Of a stretch of 64,000 nucleotides of DNA, positions 59,881-64,000 are shown one piece after another. A model generated the notes under the pieces. The model was given only the letters and a program-made list of their open reading frames with translations. It was not told the DNA's origin and did not search any database. The stretch lies in assembly GCA_003330885.1 (NCBI GenBank), contig CP030277.1, positions 3,798,256 to 3,862,255 of the forward strand. The letters run 5' to 3'. A program made the translations under genes and the position numbers. Source of the stretch: Rhodobiaceae bacterium. Lineage in GTDB: Bacteria > Pseudomonadota > Alphaproteobacteria > Parvibaculales > Parvibaculaceae. How positions within the stretch are numbered: the first letter of the stretch is position 1; every line of letters starts with the position of its first letter.

Positions 59881-61014
59881 CTAACCGCGCAACAACTCTT
59901 CAAGACCCAACCGTTTGTCGAACACCCACCTACGGTCGTATATCATCTTTACCTTTGTTCCTCTCTTCTCAAAGCTTACCAGCGAGTCGTCGCGCTTATC
60001 CCACATGGATTTGACTCTTACCTGATTGCCATAAAGTAGGATGGCACACATGGAAACAGCATCAAAATCACTTATCGGGGGATAGGCCTTCAAATTCCGT
60101 TTCACGGGTCTTCGCTTTTCATCGAAAAGATTGCGCGTGACGAAGATTGTTTCAGCATGGCCTTCAAAATTAAGCCCACCCTTGTATTGACCAGTAATCT
60201 TCCCCGGCACAAGTCTCCTCACGACCAAATGGCGATTCAAATAACTCATGTTGATCAAATACGGCATATGATCTGTTTGCAGTCGTTTGTTGCCGTCAGC
60301 GTCATCCGTGACATGGCATATCCACATGCAAAAGAGGATCTTATCTGGAAACTTGAAACCGAACCTTTCCCCAGTTTTGGGATATGCAGCTTGTATCCAA
60401 CCTCCCCAGTTAGATTTAATGCTGTTAGAGGCACCAATTTCAAACCCGACAAATGTCGAAATAACAAATGCGGCCATGCCGTCCGGATTATCATAGAAGT
60501 TTTTATCGTCTGATATTTCAAATTCCATTTTATTCAATACGTCCACTGCACCCGCCGCACCGCTTCCGCATGCATAATACTTGAGGTTACCCTTCTCACC
60601 TGATGCTGTTACGTTGTGAAACTTGGTTCGTCCGTCAGCATTCATGTCCAGCATGATGTAAGCCAGACCCCGTATGAGCTCAGCCGAGTTAGCCTCAACG
60701 TCATCTGCGAGATCAATGAACGACTTCTCACTTGTCGTTCGCATTTTCCGCAATGCCTTTAGGAAACTTTTTATGTTTCTCAGCGGCCCAGACACGCCAA
60801 TGATACATCCGTCTTCCAAGCAGACCATTTTTTGGCTTGTGGCAACCTGTTGCACCTTCGTCGAGCCTACCGCGTATTCGTGGTTTCCTCGCAGGTTAGT
60901 CGGCACGCTATAGTCAGGAGGGTCAAAACGAGTATTCTGACCTGATGTTGTGAGCAGTATGTCGGAGAACATCATTGGAAAGCCACCACACGTAACGAGA
61001 CAAATCATGGTCAC
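59881..61014 (-). CDS. Proteasome/HslV-like Ntn hydrolase, stand-alone
   Basis: 377 residues from GTG at 61014, whose next codon is Thr. After loss of fMet, Thr1 begins TMICLVTCGGFPMMFSDI with Asp17 as in HslV and 20S beta subunits. Lys61 (in SQKMVCL) is followed at +14 by Gly75 (GVSG), the same spacing as Lys33/Gly47. Ser150 lies in YYACGSGAAGA, like the GSG of proteasome Ser129. The protein is about twice HslV length, with a long C-terminal part of unknown kind. No HslU-type ATPase is nearby. An in-frame TTG at 61062 gives an extension without reason. AT-richer than neighbours. Confidence 0.7.
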   Translation of the reverse strand: MTMICLVTCGGFPMMFSDILLTTSGQNTRFDPPDYSVPTNLRGNHEYAVGSTKVQQVATSQKMVCLEDGCIIGVSGPLRNIKSFLKALRKMRTTSEKSFIDLADDVEANSAELIRGLAYIMLDMNADGRTKFHNVTASGEKGNLKYYACGSGAAGAVDVLNKMEFEISDDKNFYDNPDGMAAFVISTFVGFEIGASNSIKSNWGGWIQAAYPKTGERFGFKFPDKILFCMWICHVTDDADGNKRLQTDHMPYLINMSYLNRHLVVRRLVPGKITGQYKGGLNFEGHAETIFVTRNLFDEKRRPVKRNLKAYPPISDFDAVSMCAILLYGNQVRVKSMWDKRDDSLVSFEKRGTKVKMIYDRRWVFDKRLGLEELLRG

Positions 61015-61160
61015 TGTTGCCACCACCTTTCTCAAAAACTTCAATTCACTATAAAGGCACAACTTCGTCCATCAACCGATAGGCAAGAAAGAGTCTTGCT
61101 GCAATCTGGTGCGAAACCCGCCGCACCGGAATGCGGCTATTTGCGCTTGCCTGATTGCCC

Positions 61161-61478
61161 ATGACCTCAAAAACCCGTTCCAATTCTTACGTGCTGTTCG
61201 TGCGCATGACGCCGGAAGAGCATGCCGCACTGAAAGAGGCGGCGGGGAATCTGACTGTGAGCGCCTATTCAAGAGCTAAGCTTCTAGGGAACGCGGTTGC
61301 CAAACCCTGTGCAAGCCACGCACTTAGGCCAGACAAAGCCTTGCTGGCACAGGTTTTGGGAATGTTGGAGCGTTCGGAGCTTTCTGGCTCATTGGCAAAC
61401 CTCGCCAAGGCACCCAAGTGGGTGCCCAGGCGAGAGCCCACCCGGTTGGAGGCGTTGAGCAAAGCGAAACTGCCGTGA
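61161..61478 (+). pseudogene. Truncated MobC-like plasmid mobilisation protein
   Basis: 105 residues from ATG 61161 (TTG 61155 also in frame). RMTPEEHAALKEAAGNLTVSAYSRAKLLG resembles the RHH DNA-binding start of MobC relaxosome proteins, and LRPDKALLAQVLGMLERSELSGSLANLAKA the following helix. MobC normally goes on with a second conserved helix; here the sequence changes to PKWVPRREPTRLEALSKAKLP and stops 5 bp from the tRNA-Thr end. It seems cut at an integration or deletion point. Confidence 0.6.
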
Positions 61479-61483
61479 AAAAA

Positions 61484-61558
61484 TGGTGCTGCCGGAGTGA
61501 ATTGAACACTCGGCCTCTCCCTTACCAAGGGAGTGCTCTACCCCTGAGCTACGGCAGC
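61484..61558 (-). tRNA. tRNA-Thr (anticodon GGT)
   Basis: Read on the minus strand from GCTGCCG (61558) to the encoded CCA (61486-61484). Acceptor GCTGCCG/CGGCAGC, D-arm GCTCAGGGGTAGAGC, anticodon stem CTCCC/GGGAG with loop TTGGTAA, and T-arm GAGTGTTCAATTCACTC are all intact. It is followed by a T6 run. Its 3' end faces the accessory region to the left. Confidence 0.97.
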
Positions 61559-61579
61559 ATCATGTCGGTGGCGCGCCTA

Positions 61580-61612
61580 TGGCAAAGCCCCGAAATCGCG
61601 GGGAAAGTGCCA
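61580..61612. repeat. Hairpin upstream of tRNA-Thr
   Basis: Outer arms TGGCA (61580-61584) / TGCCA (61608-61612) and inner arms CCCCG (61588-61592) / CGGGG (61599-61603) form a two-step stem. No promoter for the tRNA could be placed. Confidence 0.5.
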
Positions 61613-61838
61613 CAGCGCCCCGTGTGGCGCAAGCGTTCAAAATGGGTCCCTTAAAGTCTCCGCCAGATTGGGAAAAAACGCCTTTTCCTACTGTTGACGG
61701 GACCTCGGAGCCCATGCCACATGAACATATTGGATATCAGGCTTAGCCTTAAGCCTCGGTAAATCGGGTGCGGGAGGCAGATGGCCAAATTCCGAAAGAC
61801 CGCCAGACAGACCAAAGGCACAGACCGAGGGCATTGAG

Positions 61839-62021
61839 ATGACGGAAGAGACAGAGGCCAAGAAAGCGGGGCTCCCTAAATCTACAGCGCCGGCCGAATC
61901 GCGAGAAGAGCGCCTAAGCGCCGCGCTGCGGAAGAATCTCAAACGCCGCAAAGCCCAGGCCCGGAACCGAAAGTCTGATGGACCAGCGGATGCTCCTAAC
62001 ACTACAGATGAGACCTCTTAA
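61839..62021 (+). CDS. Small basic protein conserved upstream of murA
   Basis: 60 residues. ESREERLSAALRKNLKRRKAQARNR is a basic helix, often seen in short hypothetical proteins next to murA in alphaproteobacteria. Function unknown. It lies 139 bp before murA on the same strand. Confidence 0.65.
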   Translation: MTEETEAKKAGLPKSTAPAESREERLSAALRKNLKRRKAQARNRKSDGPADAPNTTDETS

Positions 62022-62160
62022 CCAACCCCTCATTTCAGCCTTCCCTTTGCCGCATTCCTGAGAGAGGCTCCGCCAACTGGGTGCAAATTCGGGGGCGCCT
62101 TTGTTCAGGGGCTCAAGAGCTCTAGGGGACCCAAGTGCTTTAGGGGACAGCGAGACCTTC

Positions 62161-63441
62161 ATGGATACACTTCACATTAGAGGCGGCAAGCCGCTCACTG
62201 GGATAATCCCCATCTCCGGCGCGAAGAACGCTGCGTTGCCACTGATGACAGCTGCGCTGCTCACAGACGGTGAAATGCATTTCGAGAATGTGCCCCAGCT
62301 CACGGATGTGCGCACGCTCATTCGCTTGCTCACAGAATTGGGTTGCGAAGCTGAGCTTGGTAATGGCAGCGAAGAAACATTTGGCAAAAGTCTGCGCCTG
62401 AAGGCAGAGACCATCACGTCCACCACGGCACCCTACGAATTGGTAAGCCAGATGCGGGCAAGCTTTTGGGTCCTGGGGCCGCTGCTTGGCCGTTTTGGCG
62501 AAGCCCGTGTCTCGCTGCCCGGAGGGTGTGCCATCGGTGCGCGGCCCGTCGACATATATATAAAGGGCCTTCAGGCCATGGGCGCAGACATCGAAATCGT
62601 AGATGGTTATGTCCATGCCACCACAAAGGGCGGGCTCAAAGGCGCGAACTTCCGATCTTCGCTCGTCTCCGTTGGGGCGACGCATACGCTGATGATGGCT
62701 GCCACATTGGCAGAGGGCGAGACTGTGCTCGAAAATTCTGCCAGGGAACCGGAGGTGGGTGACCTCGCCAAATGCCTCAATTCCATGGGCGCCAAGATTG
62801 AGGGCGCAGGAACCGAAACGATCCGGATTGAGGGCGTGTCGAAGCTAAATGGCACGAAACACCCGGTTCTGGCCGATCGCATCGAGGCAGGAACCTTTGC
62901 CATCGTCGCCGCCATGATGGGAGGCCCCATCAAACTGACGGGTCTGGTTCCAGAAACCATTGAAGCGGCCCTTTCCGCTTTGCGGGCAGCAGGCGCTGAT
63001 ATCGAGGTGGGCGAGGATTGGGTCACGGTAAAGCGGGAGGGAGAGCGTCTTCGTCCCGTCAACGTCATGACGGAAGTCTATCCGGGCTTCCCGACAGATT
63101 TGCAGGCGCAATTTATGAGCCTCATGACCCTGGCAGATGGTCCATCGGAGATTGTCGAGCGCATCTTTGAAAACCGTTTCATGCATGTCCAGGAACTGGC
63201 GCGCTTTGGGGCCGATATCTCCCTGCATGGTGATATGGCTCTGGTCCATGGCGTTGAAAGACTGACTGCGGCGCCTGTGATGGCGAGCGATCTGCGTGCA
63301 TCTGCTGCTCTGATCATAGCGGCGCTAGCAGGTGAAGGCGAAACCATCGTCAACCGGGTCTATCACCTGGATCGGGGTTTTGAGCGGATTGAAGAGAAGC
63401 TCTCTGCCTGCGGAGCCGAGATTTGGCGCGAAAAAGCCTGA
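62161..63441 (+). CDS. murA: UDP-N-acetylglucosamine 1-carboxyvinyltransferase
   Basis: 426 residues from the ATG at 62161; an in-frame start at 62101 adds a non-family stretch. First step of peptidoglycan precursor synthesis: enolpyruvyl transfer from PEP to UDP-GlcNAc. [10 protein letters not shown] gives Lys22/Asn23, and Cys123 in [12 protein letters not shown] is the PEP-reactive cysteine, the fosfomycin target. Ends with [16 protein letters not shown]. Followed by a DUF2948 gene, a common alphaproteobacterial order. Confidence 0.97.
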   Translation: MDTLHIRGGKPLTGIIPISGAKNAALPLMTAALLTDGEMHFENVPQLTDVRTLIRLLTELGCEAELGNGSEETFGKSLRLKAETITSTTAPYELVSQMRASFWVLGPLLGRFGEARVSLPGGCAIGARPVDIYIKGLQAMGADIEIVDGYVHATTKGGLKGANFRSSLVSVGATHTLMMAATLAEGETVLENSAREPEVGDLAKCLNSMGAKIEGAGTETIRIEGVSKLNGTKHPVLADRIEAGTFAIVAAMMGGPIKLTGLVPETIEAALSALRAAGADIEVGEDWVTVKREGERLRPVNVMTEVYPGFPTDLQAQFMSLMTLADGPSEIVERIFENRFMHVQELARFGADISLHGDMALVHGVERLTAAPVMASDLRASAALIIAALAGEGETIVNRVYHLDRGFERIEEKLSACGAEIWREKA

Positions 63442-63537
63442 TCTGCTGATCGCCTTTAGGGTGCCATTGTTGGGCATTTCGGTGTAAGAACCGCCTTGAA
63501 GCCAGTGAACAACACCGTCACCGACGAGCAATCCTTG

Positions 63538-63996
63538 ATGAGCACTCTTAGACTGAAAGCGGAAGACGCTGAAGACCTGCAGGTAATTGCCGCCTACCTT
63601 CAGGATGCGGTTGTGCTCGTCAAAGATATTGCTTATTTGCCCGGCACCCGCCGTCTTGCGATGGTTGCCAACAGATTTTGCTGGGAAGATGAACTGGGGC
63701 CGGTTCCTGCTGTCCGGACACACAAACGAGCCCGTACAGGTCTTCATTTCGACAATGTCGAGAAGGTTCGGTCCCGTAATATAGAGCAGGATCGTCAGGA
63801 AGGAGTTTTGAACCTTCTGACGATTGCGTTCGAAGAGGGGGCTTCCCCATCAGGCAGCATCGTGCTCACATTTTCCGGAGATGGTGAAATCCGGATTGAT
63901 GTTGAGGCGCTAGACGCCCATCTGGCAGATATGGGTGGCACGTGGGACACCCCAAACTTGCCCACACACGACCAAGTAACAGACCCTGAAAGCTAA
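63538..63996 (+). CDS. DUF2948 family protein
   Basis: About 152 residues from ATG 63538; a TTG at 63496 is also possible and adds 14 residues. LRLKAEDAEDLQVIAAYLQDAVVLVKDIAYLPGTRRLAMVANRFCWED matches the DUF2948 start (pieces AEDLQVIAAYLQDAVV, RRLAMVANRFCWE). Function unknown, but it is nearly always beside murA/hisD in alphaproteobacteria. The gene ends at 63996, four bases before the window end. Confidence 0.9.
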   Translation: MSTLRLKAEDAEDLQVIAAYLQDAVVLVKDIAYLPGTRRLAMVANRFCWEDELGPVPAVRTHKRARTGLHFDNVEKVRSRNIEQDRQEGVLNLLTIAFEEGASPSGSIVLTFSGDGEIRIDVEALDAHLADMGGTWDTPNLPTHDQVTDPES

Positions 63997-64000
63997 AATC

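Noticed and set aside
1..64000. CRISPR arrays, rRNA genes, complete insertion sequences or transposases
   Set aside because: No regularly spaced direct repeats, no rRNA-like segments and no transposase-like proteins were seen anywhere in the window.

Overview
The window is a chromosomal stretch of an alphaproteobacterium. The evidence is murA followed by a DUF2948 gene, a DUF2336 protein, a head-spike-base protein of the Rhodobacter gene transfer agent type, a BigR/SqrR-type ArsR regulator, and many acyl-CoA genes. The catabolic content (alkyl sulfatase, crotonases, acyl-CoA dehydrogenases, hotdog thioesterases, thiolase, OYE reductases, LLM monooxygenase) suggests a marine or soil degrader of fatty acids, surfactants or aromatics, perhaps near Parvibaculum/Rhodobiaceae. 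That placement is inference only.

Layout. 0-6.3 kb: cold-shock protein, PH-domain membrane protein, HCCA isomerase-like protein, two crotonases, two alpha/beta hydrolases and small exported proteins. 6.3-11.3 kb: a minus-strand acyl-CoA cluster with one acyl-CoA dehydrogenase, three tandem paralogous double-hotdog thioesterases and an HSL-type esterase. 11.4-21.2 kb: DJ-1/PfpI protein, a styrene-oxide-isomerase-like membrane protein, a flavoprotein, two TetR regulators with clear palindromic operators, MaoC hydratase, OYE-family reductase, dienoyl-CoA isomerase-like crotonase, PaaI thioesterases, YjbQ and VOC proteins. 21.2-33.4 kb: alkyl sulfatase with its TetR, thiolase, a TetR protein with two HTH motifs divergent from a hydrolase, MaoC, secreted chorismate mutase, two tandem acyl-CoA dehydrogenases, an SDR and DUF2336. 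33.5-37.6 kb: choice-of-anchor I protein, glutamine amidotransferase, beta carbonic anhydrase, proline iminopeptidase. 37.7-41.1 kb: nrdA-nrdB (class I ribonucleotide reductase). 41.1-43.0 kb: a small accessory patch (DUF3892 protein plus an unknown coiled protein). 43.0-58.5 kb: DUF3604, DHFR-like, DUF3237, two translationally coupled MFS exporters behind a leader with a 27-codon ORF and an intrinsic terminator, thioesterase, GT1 glycosyltransferase, an AKR-LLM-DUF1028-LOG operon, a LysR/TauD pair, and a rhodanese/BigR pair. 58.5-61.6 kb: accessory region with a holin-like protein, a GTA spike-base protein, a frameshifted spike-like gene, a proteasome/HslV-like Ntn hydrolase and a truncated MobC-like gene ending 5 bp from tRNA-Thr(GGT). 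61.8-64.0 kb: small basic protein, murA, DUF2948.

The strongest candidates for something undescribed are the leader-peptide/terminator arrangement in front of the MFS pair (49.04-49.26 kb), the stand-alone Ntn hydrolase with Thr1/Asp17/Lys/Ser signatures (59.88-61.01 kb), and the small dispersed GTA-spike locus with homopolymer frameshifts (58.58-59.73 kb). All family names come from reading motifs by eye; no database search was run.
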